From assembly GCA_037013495.1 (NCBI GenBank), contig CM072809.1:2976001-3040000 (forward strand): DNA of 64,000 nt, in the 5' to 3' direction. The position numbers and the translations under genes are program-made. Of this stretch, positions 10,647 to 22,583 are shown piece after piece. The notes under the pieces are model-generated. The model had not been told where the DNA came from. It ran no database searches and saw only the letters and a program-made list of their open reading frames with translations. This stretch comes from Hippophae tibetana. Lineage: Eukaryota > Streptophyta > Magnoliopsida > Rosales > Elaeagnaceae. Each line of letters starts with the position of its first letter. Position 1 is the stretch's first letter.

Positions 10647-13600
10647 TTAAACTTGTTTTATGATGCCGAGCAAATTTCTCAATCTGACAAAGTCTTCTTG
10701 CTTGAGCGATTTAGTGAAGATGTCGGCAATTTGATCTTGTGATTTTACATACTCGAGTTGTACATCCTTTCTTGTGATGCACTCCCTGATGTAATGATAT
10801 CGAGTATCTATGTGTTTGCTTCGATCATGGAAAACAGGATTTTTGGCTAAGGCAATGGTTGACTTGTTATCGACACAAATTTTGGTTGGATCTTCTTGTG
10901 TCATACTTAGCTCCTTTAACAAGTTTCTCAGCCAAATTGCATGGCAAACACATGAGGTAGCTGCTACATATTCTGCTTCACAACTAGACAAGGTGACAAT
11001 CGGTTGCTTTTTCGATATCCATGTAAAAACGGTATCTCCCATGAAAAACACAAATCCGGAAGTGCTTTTTCGATCGTCTATATCTCCACCAAAATCGCTA
11101 TCACTATATCCAACAAGCTTGTAATCATTAGAAGCTGAATAGAACAAGCTAAAATTAATTGTACCTTTCAGATAGCGTAGGATTCTTTTTGCAGCTTTGA
11201 AATGGGTGATTGTCGGTTTCTCCATATAACGGCTAATCAATCCAACGACATACAAGATGTCAGGCCTTGTGCATGTGAGATAACGTAGACTTCCAACTAA
11301 ACTTTTGAAAAATGTTGGATCCACACTTTCACCATCTTCATGCTTGGATAGTTTGATTCCACATTCCACTGGTGTGTTGATCGGCGTGGAATCGTTCATT
11401 TTGAACTTCTTTAGGATCTCCCTTGCATAGCTTTCTTGAGAGATGAATATGCCTTCTTCCTTTTGCCTCACTTCAATTCCAAGGTAGTATGCCATTAACC
11501 CGATATCTGTCATTTCGAACTCTCGGGTCATCACCTTCTTAAAATCTTCAAATAGCTTCGGATTACTTCCAGTGAAGATGAGATCATCTACGTATAGGCA
11601 AACGATTAGAATATCACCACCTTCAATCTTGACGTAGAGTGAATATTCATAGGGACACTTGGTGAAGTTGTTCTCCAGAAAGTACTTGTCGATGCGGTTA
11701 TTCCATGCTCTTGGTGCTTGCTTTAACCCATAAAGAGCTTTCTTCAACTTCAATACCTTGTCTTTGTGACCTTTTGCTTCATAGCCTGATGGTTGATTAA
11801 TGTAGACTTCTTCTTCAAGGACTCCGTTTAGAAAAGCAGATTTTACATCCATTTGATGTATCTTCCACTTATTTTGAGCTGCCAAAGAAATGATTAGTCT
11901 TATAGTTTCTAATCGAGCAATAGGAGCAAATACCTCATCATAGTCAATTCCAGCCTTTTGACTATATCCTTTTGCTACTAGTCTTGCCTTGTGTCTTTCA
12001 ATCTCTCCCTTAGCATTCCTCTTTGTCTTGTACACCCATTTTACACCTATTGCCTTATGCCCTTTGGGAAGTGAAACAGGTTCCCATGTTTCGTTCTTCT
12101 CTATTGCATTGATTTCTTCGTCCATCGCATCTCTCCACTTCTTCTCTTGTACAGCTTCTTGAAAGCTCATTGGTTCACAATCAGCAAAGAGACAAAATAA
12201 GGTAAGATTATCTTGTCGTTCTGTTACCTTATAAAGATCTTGGAGATTTCGTGTACGTGCCATGGCTCTTTCACTTCCACTTGAAGATGATGATGAATCT
12301 TCATGAGTGGTTGGAATTGGTGAAGTAGGTGGAGTCGTTGGCTCTTGTTGAATTTCTACAGATTGCTCCCTCATTGTCTGCTCATCTTCTTTAAACTGAG
12401 GAAAGAAATTGAAGTTATCTGCATGAGAGTTAAAATCCCATTCTCCTTCTTCGTCGAATACCACATCTCGACTAATCACAATCTTCTTATTGTGTGGGTT
12501 GTACAATTTATAGCCTTTTGAATTAGCATCATAACCGATGAAGATAAAACTCTCGCTTTTATCATCAAGCTTCGTTCTTCTCTCATCCGGTACATGAACA
12601 TGTGCTATACTTCCAAAGACTCTTAGGTGGGAAATACCAGGCTTTCCTCCACTCCATGCCTCTTGCGGTGTCTTTCCCCATACACTTCTTGTAGGAGATC
12701 GGTTTGACAAGTAAACTGCACATGCTACTGCTTCTGCCCAAAAATCTTTGGGTAGTTTTTTGCTTTTGAGCATGCTTCGTGCCATATTGAGGATTGTTCG
12801 GTTCTTTCTTTCAGCTACACCATTCTGTTGGGGGGATCTTGGCACTGTTAAAGATCTATGAATTCCATTTGCTTCACAGAACTCTTGAAACTCCTTGGAT
12901 GTAAATTCTCCACCTCGGTCTAATCTCATGGCTTTGATTTTTCTACTGCTTTCTCTCTCCACTGTAGCTTTGAACCTTTTGAATACTTCAAAAACTTCTG
13001 ATTTCTGTTTCAAGAAATATACCCAAGTTTTTCTTGAAAAATCATCAATAAAAAGAAGAAAATAGTTACTGTTACCGAGAGAGCTAGGCTTGATCGGTCC
13101 GCACACATCAGTATGGATTAGCTCCAGTGGCTTCTTGGCTCTTGAGTTTGACTCCTTTGGAAAGCTTTTTCGGAATTGTTTTCCGAGTAGGCACCCTTCA
13201 CAAAGCTGATCAGGATGGTTAATGCAAGGTAGTCCCTTCACCATCTCTTTCTTAGACAACAGCTCCAATCCTCCAAAATTGAGATGTTCAAATCGAAGAT
13301 GCCATAGCCACGATGCATCTTTATAGCAGGCTTTCAGACACTTTGCAATGTCACTTTGTATGTTGATAAAGAACATTCTATTCTTTGACATCGGTACGTT
13401 AGCAATGAGGTTATTCTTATCATCTTTTATAGAAAGATTATAATCCTTCATATGAATATCATAACCTTTCTCTAACAATTGTCCTAAACTTAAGATGTTA
13501 CTTTTCATATTTGGGACATAGTAAACATTGGAAATAAATTGATGTTGCCCATCTTTCAAACGAATAAGAATGTTACCTCTTCCTTTCACTGCTACGTTTG

Positions 13601-14723
13601 AATCATCTCCAAATGAGACATTTCCACTTACTAACTCATCTAGTTCCACGAACATGTCTTTCCTTCCACACATATGGTTGCTTGCACCGCTGTCAAGATA
13701 CCAGACATTTGGTTGACTACTATCACCCTCATTCCGTGCTAGAAAAAGAGTTTCTTTCTCATCAGTCTTCTCCTCTATGTAGTTGATTTTCTCATCTACT
13801 CTATTATTGGGAGTTCTACATTCTGAAGCATAATGTCCAAATTTCTGACAATTATAGCATTGAACTTGAGATTTGTCATACCTTGAGTTCATATTACCTC
13901 TTCCTCGACTTTGTGTTGAGCTTTCTGCTCTCTCAAAGTTGTTGGAATTGTTATTGTAATTCCAACCTCGTCCACGACCGTGGCTTACACCTCGTCCACG
14001 ACCTTTACCTCTACCTCGGCCACGTTGGTTTCTGTCATTGCCTTGACTTTCATGCTTATCTTTGAATTGCATCTTGAAGAGTTGCTCAGTGATCCCTTGC
14101 TTCTTCTTATGCTTTTCTTCGTATGCTTGTAATGACCCATTGAGTTCATCAATGGTCATTTCTTCCAAATCTTTTGTTTCCTCAATCGTCACAACGATGT
14201 GTTCAAATTTGGAATCTAATGAACGAAGTATCTTTTCTATTATCCTAACATCTCCCAACATTTCACCATTTCTTTTTAATTGATTAGAAACAACTGCGAC
14301 TCTCGAGAAATAATCAGAAATAGATTCGGAAGCTTTCATATGTAGAGATTCAAACTCACCTCTTAGTGTTTGGAGACGAACCTTCTTCACTTTCTCGGCT
14401 CCTTTGAAAGAAATTTGAAGCTTATTCCACGCTGCTTTGGAAGATGTTGCATCTGAAATTTTCTCAAACCCATCATCATTTAAGGCTTGATAGATAAGAA
14501 AGAGGGCTTTCTTGTCTCTCTTTCTCAAATCCTTCAAAGATTCTTTTTGCACTTGTGTTAGAGTAGTTTCATCATCTGGCTCACTTAAGCCTTTCTCTAC
14601 GACTTCCCACACATCATGTGCACCCAAAAGAGCCTTCATCTTAATACTCCAATTATCATAGTTATCGTTGTTGAGTGTGGGGACTTGAAACGATGACATA
14701 CCTTCACTTGACATAATTCTCAA
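10647..14723 (-). CDS. copia gag-pol polyprotein, uninterrupted (1358 aa)
   Basis: One open frame encodes all copia parts in order. Gag (UBN2 type) covers about residues 20-210. A glycine-arginine-rich linker follows, then a CCHC zinc knuckle at 289-302. The aspartic protease has DSGA at 344-347. The GAG-pre-integrase zinc region lies near 475-512. The integrase triad D539, D602, E638 has the DD35E spacing. Reverse transcriptase has YVDD at 1044-1047. RNase H has D1208, D1210 and E1249 and ends in ADIFTKSL. All catalytic residues that I can check are present. The first ATG was taken as start; Met4 or Met9 could also serve, since homologous gags usually begin close to the [13 protein letters not shown] block. 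Gag and pol share one frame, as usual for copia. Confidence 0.96.
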   Translation of the reverse strand: MRIMSSEGMSSFQVPTLNNDNYDNWSIKMKALLGAHDVWEVVEKGLSEPDDETTLTQVQKESLKDLRKRDKKALFLIYQALNDDGFEKISDATSSKAAWNKLQISFKGAEKVKKVRLQTLRGEFESLHMKASESISDYFSRVAVVSNQLKRNGEMLGDVRIIEKILRSLDSKFEHIVVTIEETKDLEEMTIDELNGSLQAYEEKHKKKQGITEQLFKMQFKDKHESQGNDRNQRGRGRGKGRGRGVSHGRGRGWNYNNNSNNFERAESSTQSRGRGNMNSRYDKSQVQCYNCQKFGHYASECRTPNNRVDEKINYIEEKTDEKETLFLARNEGDSSQPNVWYLDSGASNHMCGRKDMFVELDELVSGNVSFGDDSNVAVKGRGNILIRLKDGQHQFISNVYYVPNMKSNILSLGQLLEKGYDIHMKDYNLSIKDDKNNLIANVPMSKNRMFFINIQSDIAKCLKACYKDASWLWHLRFEHLNFGGLELLSKKEMVKGLPCINHPDQLCEGCLLGKQFRKSFPKESNSRAKKPLELIHTDVCGPIKPSSLGNSNYFLLFIDDFSRKTWVYFLKQKSEVFEVFKRFKATVERESSRKIKAMRLDRGGEFTSKEFQEFCEANGIHRSLTVPRSPQQNGVAERKNRTILNMARSMLKSKKLPKDFWAEAVACAVYLSNRSPTRSVWGKTPQEAWSGGKPGISHLRVFGSIAHVHVPDERRTKLDDKSESFIFIGYDANSKGYKLYNPHNKKIVISRDVVFDEEGEWDFNSHADNFNFFPQFKEDEQTMREQSVEIQQEPTTPPTSPIPTTHEDSSSSSSGSERAMARTRNLQDLYKVTERQDNLTLFCLFADCEPMSFQEAVQEKKWRDAMDEEINAIEKNETWEPVSLPKGHKAIGVKWVYKTKRNAKGEIERHKARLVAKGYSQKAGIDYDEVFAPIARLETIRLIISLAAQNKWKIHQMDVKSAFLNGVLEEEVYINQPSGYEAKGHKDKVLKLKKALYGLKQAPRAWNNRIDKYFLENNFTKCPYEYSLYVKIEGGDILIVCLYVDDLIFTGSNPKLFEDFKKVMTREFEMTDIGLMAYYLGIEVRQKEEGIFISQESYAREILKKFKMNDSTPINTPVECGIKLSKHEDGESVDPTFFKSLVGSLRYLTCTRPDILYVVGLISRYMEKPTITHFKAAKRILRYLKGTINFSLFYSASNDYKLVGYSDSDFGGDIDDRKSTSGFVFFMGDTVFTWISKKQPIVTLSSCEAEYVAATSCVCHAIWLRNLLKELSMTQEDPTKICVDNKSTIALAKNPVFHDRSKHIDTRYHYIRECITRKDVQLEYVKSQDQIADIFTKSLKQEDFVRLRNLLGIIKQV

Positions 14724-14815
14724 TATAGTGAGAATTTGTAGATTCTGATCGCACAGATGGATTCAGAACGTCAAAAAACCTTAGGAGAAACTCCGGGAAA
14801 AAAATCTGAGTTTTT

Positions 14816-14923
14816 GGTCAACGATCAAAATCAACGATCAAAAAGTCAACTTTTTCGGCGGCTCGGTCAAATGGCTTGGCGGCTCGATCAGCAGCTCGGT
14901 CAACAGGCTCACGGCTCGGTCAA
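14816..14923 (-). promoter_or_regulatory. cluster of five W-box consensus sites in the C2 leader
   Basis: Five sites of form TTGAC(C/T) in element sense lie at 14816-14821, 14844-14849, 14865-14870, 14898-14903 and 14918-14923. Several are embedded in a repeated ggctcggtcaa motif. They sit in the untranslated leader between primer site and gag start. W-boxes bind WRKY factors; any role here is inference. Confidence 0.5.
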
Positions 14924-15095
14924 CTCGGCTCCAACTTGGCTGACTCAGTGAGTTAACTCACTTCTAGCAGAAACTTCCGGAGGATCGTGGCGGCGCGTCC
15001 GAACTCCGATCGGGATGATTCTTACGGCGTTGGATTTGTCTCGTCGAGAGCTTCGATTTGATATACAATAGTGTATATTTATATTTCCAACTACA

Positions 15096-15107
15096 GCTCT
15101 GATACCA
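15096..15107 (-). other. primer-binding site of C2
   Basis: In element sense the sequence TGGTATCAGAGC begins three bases after the 5' LTR end. It is the canonical complement of the 3' end of plant initiator tRNA-Met used by most copia elements. Confidence 0.95.
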
Positions 15108-15110
15108 CTT

Positions 15111-15495
15111 TGTTGGAAAATTATGGATCAAAGCTCTGAAAACTCAAGAACACTCAAGAACACTCAAGAACAATTTTCCAGAAACACTCAGAAATTATTA
15201 AATTTTTGTTTCTGATTTCTTTAACTTGATTATTACATTGCTACTTAGAGTTATTTATAGAAACAACTAATAAATCTAAGCCACACAATATAAACCTATC
15301 AAAACAATATAAACCATACACTTATCTTATTACCTAACCCATTGATTTTTCTTCTTCCCACCAACAATGAGCTGTATCCTTATCAATCCAGATCATCACC
15401 ATAAAAGCTTCCACGAACTGGACTTCAAATGGGCTAAAATATTTCAAAGTTTTTTTTTTTTTCTTTGGGTTTGTAAACAAGTTTACAAATCAACA
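15111..15495 (-). repeat. 5' LTR of C2
   Basis: Plus-strand ends are TGTTGGAAAATT and AAATCAACA, matching 10250-10639. Transcription of the element would start in this copy, reading leftward. The right-hand target duplication AGACC follows immediately. Confidence 0.96.
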
Positions 15496-15810
15496 AGACC
15501 TTCATTCTTTGTCCAATTTTTCAATGAAGTTGAAGAAGTGTCTCTTGATTTGCAGGATGCTGAGTTAGAAGCTTAGCCACAAGTGCAAATCCAAGATTTC
15601 CAATCTCTTTCAAGATTAAATCTCCCATATCAAACGTTGGATAGAGATGATCCACTTCATTCCTTAACTCTTCCACCACAAAAATTTGGGAAAACTAAAA
15701 GCGTCAACGATCTCATAAGGACAGAACAAATGAGCAGAGAACAGAATGAAGCTGCCAAAAAAGAACGATCAGGAACGATGCTAAAGAAAAGAAAATGGAG
15801 GGAAAATTAG
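15496..15810 (+). other. unrecognised open frame, right part, split by C2
   Basis: This is the continuation, beyond C2, of the frame that ends at 10249. It is acidic at first (FFNEVEEVSLDLQDAELEA), has one TAG at 15574-15576, then stays open in the same phase to a stop ending at 15810, with a lysine- and arginine-rich end. The TAG could be a real stop, or the second part a separate exon. No family recognised. Confidence 0.35.
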
Positions 15811-16942
15811 AAGACAATACCAACACGAGGTTGGAGAGTGTGCGCTAGAGATGAAAAGGCTCTAAAAGAAAATTTCCTTAGTAATTTTGTATGCAGTTAT
15901 TACGTGAGAAAAAAATATGAATTACCTGAGATGAGACATAATGTGCTCTCTTCTTTTCATATGTCAGTGCATTTGTCAGTTACTTCATGAAGCCTATAGC
16001 TAGGTAACCTACAAAGTATAAACGCATCCTCTGTGTTTCTCAATATACTATCCTAACAAGGTTGTTAATTCAAGGCTTCGAGCTGTGTAATTTAGTATAA
16101 AGAATCGCGCGCATGGCCGGTTGTGTATATACTGTTTTTGCATGTGTTATTTTCTCTAATATGATATTACTACACAATAATTCATATATAAAGCTTTATT
16201 AATTAACCGGACCCTGACAATATTGAAATAGTTGGAGTTGATGATTAATCTCTGTTATCTTGAGATTAATCTCTTTAATTTATGTACGATGTACACACAG
16301 CAAAAACAATTTCAAATGGAATATATTTATTTTCCCCATGATTTACTGTTACATCATGTGATTTCTCAAACTTTAACAATTTTTAATGTATAAATAAATA
16401 GCTAGATGAAATTAAAGGCAATCTACGGATTGGTATTATGGGTATATTTTCGTACAAATACTTTAGTGATAATATCTTTTATATTGCACGTCAACGTATT
16501 GTTGACATAATTTATATTTTAACAGATGATCTGAAATAATAGCAATTTAAATATATATATATATATATAAAGTAACGGTATAAAAGATAACGAAAAGTGA
16601 CAGAAGAACTTCAAATGGTTTTTACAGGGTGAATTATATGCTGAGGGAAAAAATTATAACACTATTCAATAGAATAGTAACTTTAACTATTTACATGTTA
16701 AATAATCATTATATATATGTTGTTTGAAATGTATGTTATATTTAATTAAGTCGATATATATGCACCGCAGATTCAGCATTAATATATATCACTTTAAAAA
16801 GTTTTAATATTGGTAGCCTAATTTTTGAGTAATACATATATAAAACAAGATTGATAGTACAACAAATTTCTCTTTGACTTCTAAAAACCTTTATACATTA
16901 TAATGAGTCTGCAGTTTTATAAAACAAGATTGTTGTATAAAT

Positions 16943-17287
16943 TGTTAAATTTAAACCTAATTTTATCTTAAAATCTAAGTTATGAGATAAAAGATTATCC
17001 TTATTTATATGCGCAGTATGAACGCGATCTTCAATCGATATAAGATTTTAACACTTTCATTCACATCGGTAAGGGTCTGTCCCATTGAAAACGACATAGG
17101 TATTGAGTTTATGGAGCATAAATGACAGAATACATCACTCACAAGTGGTAAAATAACTGTACCGATCGGATAATCTTATTTTGATACTATATTAAATTTG
17201 AACCTAATTATATCTCAAAACTCAAGTTATTAGATAAGTAATTACACTTTTTTATATAAACAACGTAATCCCCATAAGATTTTAACA
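16943..17287 (-). mobile_element. TRIM-like element (345 bp) with target duplication
   Basis: Two direct repeats, 16943-17053 (111 bp) and 17190-17287 (98 bp), share the start (T)TTAAATTT(A/G)AACCTAAT and the end AAGATTTTAACA. They enclose a 136-bp non-coding core. Next to the right repeat, on the minus strand, is TAGTATCAAAAT, a decayed tRNA-Met primer site. The element is flanked by a perfect 5-bp duplication TAAAT (16938-16942 and 17288-17292). Small LTRs, no coding and a primer site fit a terminal-repeat retrotransposon in miniature. Confidence 0.82.
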
Positions 17288-17404
17288 TAAATTAATTATA
17301 TTAATTTGAGACATAAATAATATTTAAGTAAACATGAAGGATTTTAATGATATTAATTGCGCACCAGGATAATAATATTAATTTGTAGTTAAAAATTTCT
17401 CTGT

Positions 17405-18911
17405 ACTGATTAATTCGGCGTTTTACGTTTGAACAACAAAATAGTGTTCTCTAATGCGCGCAGTGTTTTTGTAGTGTAACATATATTCCAAATAAGATAA
17501 AGACATACGTTCAAGTTCTGTAAAGTATATGTGAGTATCGACTTATATATTAATCTTGCATTTAAAAAATTAATGACTATATATTCTCTGATAGTATATA
17601 TATAATACCTTTTGCTTAATTCATTTTCAGCTATATATAACCATTATAATGCATTTGAATTGTGTTTATTTAAGTGATTTTTAACTTTAAGTTGGAACAA
17701 TAGAGCAAAAATTTATATTTCATAACTTATTTTTTTTTGGTTACATTATAATATTTAAAAACATTTAAGTGTATTTAATCTTCTTGTGTTAAAATTTTAA
17801 TTGCTCTAGCTAGCTATAATAAATATGGTTCTGGAAATAACTATATTCCGTTTTTACGGTTGAAAACCTACCATTTACTAGCATAAATGAAAACCAAAAT
17901 TTAGATTGTATTAATATGAGACCATTGAATCATTGAAGTGTTTAAATTTACATCGAGATCTACTTAAATGAAATATTATATATATTTTTATACGGGTCAT
18001 ATTGCGAGAACAATATGGCTAATTTATTTTATAGCAAACTTAAAAGTAAATTGGAAAATTAAAAAAAAAATCACTAAAATTTATAAAAACAAAAAAAAAC
18101 ATATAATAATACTGAACGAGATCTAACTAAATGATATTCAACATTTAACGTATCAAAATGACCGTAATTTAATTTGAAAAATATCTTATTTGATTACATT
18201 TAATATAAAATTATGTATCATAATTTTCTTAATTGTAAAAATGTATGAATTAGACATTATAAGTGCTATTTTTTAATTATAAGTTTTAAGAATATTATTT
18301 TGTTATTTTCTCTAATTAATTTAGCTTTAATTTTTAGCAATAACTTATATTGTTATCAAAATTATAATTTTTTTTATTGCTTAAAATAAAACTTTAGTAA
18401 AAAGTATTAATTAAGGTATTGTTTGATAACGATTATGATTTATTATTTATTATTAAATAATTAATTTTATGATTTATGATTTTTTATAAAAATAATAAAC
18501 AATATGTTTACTAACAATTTTTACTTTGTTATTTTAAAGAAAAAAAATCAAAAAGTACTTATAAGTTATTTGATAATATTTTTTATTTTTTTCGAAGACT
18601 TAATTTTTTTTGGTTATTATTTATAAATTTTATATTTTTAATCATTTTTTTAAATACTTATAAATAAAAAAATCATAAGACTTTATTTAATTGTTAAAAA
18701 AATATTTAGTGAAAATGAGAAAAAAAAACTCATAAATCAAAAATTTAAGTCAAAAAATTTGTTTTTAAAGATTTATGAATTACTTCGTATTTTGATAATT
18801 ACTCGTTAAAAAAGTAAAAATTAAAATAAAGAATCGTTATCAAATATAACTTATCAAAAAATCAATTAAAAAAATCAAAAATTAATTCATTATCATACAA
18901 TTTATAAGTAA
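17405..18911. repeat. duplicated AT-rich segment, copy A
   Basis: From the gattaattcggc block to the tcattatcatacaattta block, this sequence matches 30695-35069 in order and orientation. Long near-identical stretches include the region around aaaacctaccatttac and the one around gagaacaatatggctaat. Copy B has two extra blocks and a local deletion. No coding or terminal structure identifies the unit. Confidence 0.85.
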
Positions 18912-20041
18912 TACTATTTTGTAAAACTATATAAGCTAGTAATCAGTAATGCTGCATTGAACTATCTCCTATTAATAAGTACTGTCACCCTATAAATCAT
19001 ATCTGACGATCGTACTACACTGCTTTAATCAAAGATGCATGTAATATACAACAGGTTAAAGAAGGTAGAGCTGGCTACTTCATAGAAGACAGCAATTACC
19101 AACGTGTAAAAAGAGCTTTAAATACTTAATAATTATTATTCGAAATTAATCTTCATAAAGTCGGGGGAAATATATAAAGTGAGGGATAAACTCATAAAAG
19201 TAAAGATAGTACCTTTGCTTTTATACAGCACTGACAATTTATGTAAACACTGCAAAGCGTGCCGGCGTCAGCAATATAATTAGCTCGGCAAGAACAATGT
19301 AAACAATGTTAACATTAAATGGCTGCGCATATCAAATTAAAGCAGAGGATCGTCGAGAAACAAATAATTATTTGATTAAGATCATCAGAGTACAGTTTTT
19401 AAAATTAGCTACATATATAAGATGAGGATGAGACGGATCAACAAACCAGGAGAAAGAAAGAGTGATTAGAAATTATTCACAAACATACCCTCTCAAAAGA
19501 ACCTATAATACTTTTATACAACTATTAATCATAAACAAGAATTAGTTATATATAACATGTGTTCCAAATATTTGTAATTAAATAATTAATTAAGTTATTA
19601 GGATTTTAACATATTCACTCTGATATTAAATTGATCACTATGATCCATGCATTGAAAAAGACCATAATAAATATAGAAAAGAAAGTGCAAAGTAAATAGC
19701 AAGCATACATGCATGGAGATATAAGATCTTACTTGTTTCATGTAGTATATATATTATAGACACATAAGTTGCACAAATTGAACTAATAATTCTTCAAAAA
19801 TTTCCCCCTTTTATTCGGTTGAAATGATGAACATAGATATGTATATGCATAAGTTGCATTAAGGGACCATGGAACCCTTGGTACAACGTCCTATAGATTC
19901 GTAGCTCATTTTGGACCTAGCTATAGTAACACCTTATACATTATACAACAACAAACGCTATAAAACCATGTCTAAAATATTCCAATATTAATGGGAATTA
20001 ATTGGGATTAATTACCAAACTCATCAATTCCTGATCAAGTA

Positions 20042-21160
20042 CTAGGAATCCATATCAATAGGTAAGCAAGTAGATTTTCCTTTCTCTGTTGGGGAAGCAA
20101 TTGGAGAAGTAGCCATTGTGATTTTTACATCTGGATCTTCTTCTGTAGGGCGTGAATACTCCATATTTACGCCAAATAGTCTGAGTCTTTTAGATGAATT
20201 AGGAGAACTAGTACTAGTACTATTACTACTACTCTTAACATCACCAACCAAAACAGGCCAGCCACCTCTTTGAGATTCTTCAGCCAGATGGTACTGTTGA
20301 TGAAGATGCTCATGATGATGATTGAAATTAAGACATTGCATATGTTGTTGATGAGACATTAATGATATGGGCAGTGAGTAAAATGATCTGTTGTCAGTAC
20401 GAGAACCCCAACTTACAGATTGGGCATTAAAGTAGCGTTGCTGATTATAATGATCAGTTAGAAACTGTAAAGGTCTTAATGTTGGATTAATCATGTTATT
20501 GTAGGTTTGTAAAAGTACTGGTCTACGTCTCCAGTCTATATACATATGATACTCCTTACCTGATGAGCCACCAGCACCTCGATGAAACGACACAGTATCG
20601 CCTGCGTTTAGCTTTTTCTCCTTCACAAAACGACTCCATCCTTTGGTCATTACATAACTTTGGCTACTATTCCAGTACGAGTACCTAAATCTCCATCTCT
20701 TGCCGTTTCGATCTTCGAAATTCAAGAGGAGACCTTTTTCGTTTTTAGACGAATCTAGTGGGAAGTACCTCTCAGCATATTGCTTAGGAATAACTAGTCT
20801 GTTGAGCTTGCCTACATCACTTGGTGTCACAACTTTGTCAAACATGTGTTCTTTGATCTCAGTATTATACCAATTGCCAACTTCTTCGTTGTTCTTTGAT
20901 GATAAGTCCATGAGTTGTAGCTCGCTTGAGCTCATCATGAAATTCACATTTGTTGATAATGGTCCTGATGTACTTTGGTCTTTTAATTGGGAGATTTGAT
21001 TAGATATCTGAAGCCAGTACTTCTGATTAATTTTGTTAATCAGGAACAACATTAATATTGTGCCTAGAATTATATATATAGAAAAAGCTAGGAAGATTAA
21101 TTGTCTTACCTGATCATCATCTTCTTGTTGATTTTGTTGATATTGTTTCAGAAAATCCAT
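20042..21160 (-). CDS. NGA: NGATHA-like B3-domain transcriptional repressor
   Basis: Two exons, 21160-21110 and 21007-20042, give 338 residues. The B3 DNA-binding domain spans about residues 69-180, beginning [19 protein letters not shown] and including [18 protein letters not shown]. It is followed by histidine- and glutamine-rich sequence, a serine run, and the RLFGV repression motif at 293-297. This order is the hallmark of the NGATHA group of RAV-family factors, nuclear regulators of leaf and gynoecium shape. The start at 21160 is preferred over an upstream in-frame ATG at 21190, because the N-terminal exon then encodes MDFLKQ and only ten codons are lost. The 102-nt intron has a GTAAGA donor and a CTTCAG acceptor, is in phase 0 and has no stop, so an unspliced reading is also open. 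Its place beside PPA matches NGA1 in Arabidopsis. Confidence 0.92.
   Translation of the reverse strand: MDFLKQYQQNQQEDDDQVRQLIFLAFSIYIILGTILMLFLINKINQKYWLQISNQISQLKDQSTSGPLSTNVNFMMSSSELQLMDLSSKNNEEVGNWYNTEIKEHMFDKVVTPSDVGKLNRLVIPKQYAERYFPLDSSKNEKGLLLNFEDRNGKRWRFRYSYWNSSQSYVMTKGWSRFVKEKKLNAGDTVSFHRGAGGSSGKEYHMYIDWRRRPVLLQTYNNMINPTLRPLQFLTDHYNQQRYFNAQSVSWGSRTDNRSFYSLPISLMSHQQHMQCLNFNHHHEHLHQQYHLAEESQRGGWPVLVGDVKSSSNSTSTSSPNSSKRLRLFGVNMEYSRPTEEDPDVKITMATSPIASPTEKGKSTCLPIDMDS
21008..21109 (-). other. 102-nt phase-0 intron candidate without stop codon
   Basis: The donor gtaaga and acceptor cttcag flank a TA-rich 102-nt segment that is a multiple of three and open in the coding frame. Translated, it would be a strongly hydrophobic stretch of about 21 residues ([20 protein letters not shown]), resembling a membrane segment. 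U-rich introns often look hydrophobic when translated, so splicing is the simpler reading. Confidence 0.7.
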
Positions 21161-22299
21161 GATGTTGAACGCACCTCCAAATTTCAACAAACCCTAAAAA
21201 TATATAAAACCACAAGTTTACATTCTGTGAACAAGAAAATTTTCAAGATTTCACCTGAAAATTCATGAATTAATTGTTAGAGCTTTCAAGATGAATTCTG
21301 TTGATATATTCTTCTTAATTTGACCCAACAACAATCAAAAACCCTAATTTGCAAAAGCCTTTTGGTGATTTAACAAAGGTCATCAAGTTGTAATTGATAA
21401 TTAATGTCGACCAATATATTATTTATATATATATATTCTGATAATAGAAAGAAAAAACAAATCAGAGATAAACATGTAAAAGAGAGGGAAAGAGAGAAAA
21501 CGGTGTATATTTACCTACTGAATATTACTAGCTAGTTTGCTTGATTTAATTGGCAGGAAGCTAATTCTTTACAAACAGAAGCGTCAATTTTCTTTCTTCC
21601 ATATATTATACAAGTGAGCTAGCTAGCTAGGCTTTTGAGAGAGAAAGAGTGGACAAGTTTTATCAATTCATAAGGGGCCCATAACTAATGTGCTCTCTCA
21701 TAACATGTGATTAGCTTGTCGTTTTCATCATTTTTGAGCAACTAGTTTAAAATATCAAGTTGGAAATTAACTATTATTATTGTTGTTGTTGATATTACTG
21801 TTAGCCCATATGTTGTAGATTGGGGACATAGCTAGCTATAGAGTATAGACTATAGTTAGGTTTGGATTTTTGACTTTTCTTATTATTGCGCTAGTATGTA
21901 CATGCTGGTCCTGATCATCAGCGCCTGTTGAAAAAGCAATTTGTAGCTTCTTCATGCGCACCGACTTTTAGGCACTTATTTACTAACTCTCATTCATTTC
22001 GATAACAAAGTATTTCTATTTTCTATACCGTGTATACTACATACTACTTGATGTCTCAAATATTATCATTTGAATATCAAATCATTATATCATTCCTCGT
22101 TAGAAAAGAGAAAAATAAATAAAAAACAATTATAAGAAGGACGCATATATACGTACATGTATGTTCAAATCCTGAATTTACTCATTTTTTTTCTTTATTA
22201 CCCTTGTACGCGAGCAAGCTATCTCACGTGAAAATACTTTAATTATAAATCAAGCACCACTTTCATCACTTTAAAAGAAAATGTATTTCTAGCTACATA
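21161..22299. other. 5' region of the NGATHA-like gene
   Basis: Minus-strand leader and promoter candidates lie here. A CT-rich stretch and a GTAAAT donor near 21515 would fit an intron in the 5' UTR. The segment 21600-22299 shows no gene and ends at the C3 element. Confidence 0.45.
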
Positions 22300-22583
22300 T
22301 GTTAAAGACTATACCAACAACTCCATCTTTATAGACTAGTTATAATAATACAACAACTGTAATAATATCTTACATGTGTCAATATGATGCCTCCATGGAC
22401 CGATAGTATCACAACTGTAATGATATCCTGTAAGTGTCAATGCAGACTTTGCTATAAATTGTCATTCCCTTTTACTTTTTGAACTCTATATATTAGTATG
22501 TATTTTTATTTTGTAACTCAAGTATTAGAAAATGAAGAAGCTAAATATAATTTCTAGTTTTCTTTTATTCTCAAATTCTTTCA
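22300..22583 (+). repeat. 5' LTR of C3
   Basis: 284 bp, TG to CA, matching 28544-28840 with scattered substitutions and small indels. The two LTRs are clearly more diverged than those of C2, so C3 is the older insertion. Confidence 0.93.

Larger units (their letters stand above)
10250..15495 (-). mobile_element. complete Ty1/copia retrotransposon C2
   Basis: A 5246-bp element in minus orientation has everything expected of a competent copy. It has LTRs of 390 and 385 bp with TG and CA ends, and a tRNA-Met type primer site next to the right LTR. A polypurine tract lies next to the left LTR (ctccccctt on the plus strand). It has one uninterrupted gag-pol. It is flanked by a perfect 5-bp target duplication AGACC at 10245-10249 and 15496-15500. 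By eye the LTRs differ at about 11 substitutions plus an indel in a T-run, about 97 percent identity, so the insertion is young in evolutionary terms. It lies inside an otherwise open plus-strand frame. Confidence 0.97.
15811..20041. other. AT-rich intergenic region with a TRIM and a duplicated segment
   Basis: No gene is supported here. The region holds a TRIM-like element (16943-17287), copy A of a duplicated segment (17405-18911), a TA microsatellite at about 16552-16569, and the likely 3' UTR of the NGATHA-like gene just before 20042. The rest is low-complexity AT sequence. Confidence 0.7.

Noticed and set aside
10506..10742. Plus-strand open frame MSCILINPDHHH in the C2 LTR (and its twin at 15367-15576)
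   Set aside because: Both lie antisense in LTRs of a minus-strand element; the shared start only reflects LTR identity.
10810..11124. Plus-strand open frames antisense to C2 gag-pol (also at 13598, 13883 and 14062)
   Set aside because: Shadows of the strong minus-strand coding frame, without motifs of their own.
16550..16570. TA run as a possible regulatory site
   Set aside because: Simple dinucleotide repeats of this kind are scattered through the AT-rich spacers with no positional logic.
20700..20999. Plus-strand 99-codon frame within the NGATHA-like gene
   Set aside because: Antisense shadow of the B3 domain coding sequence.
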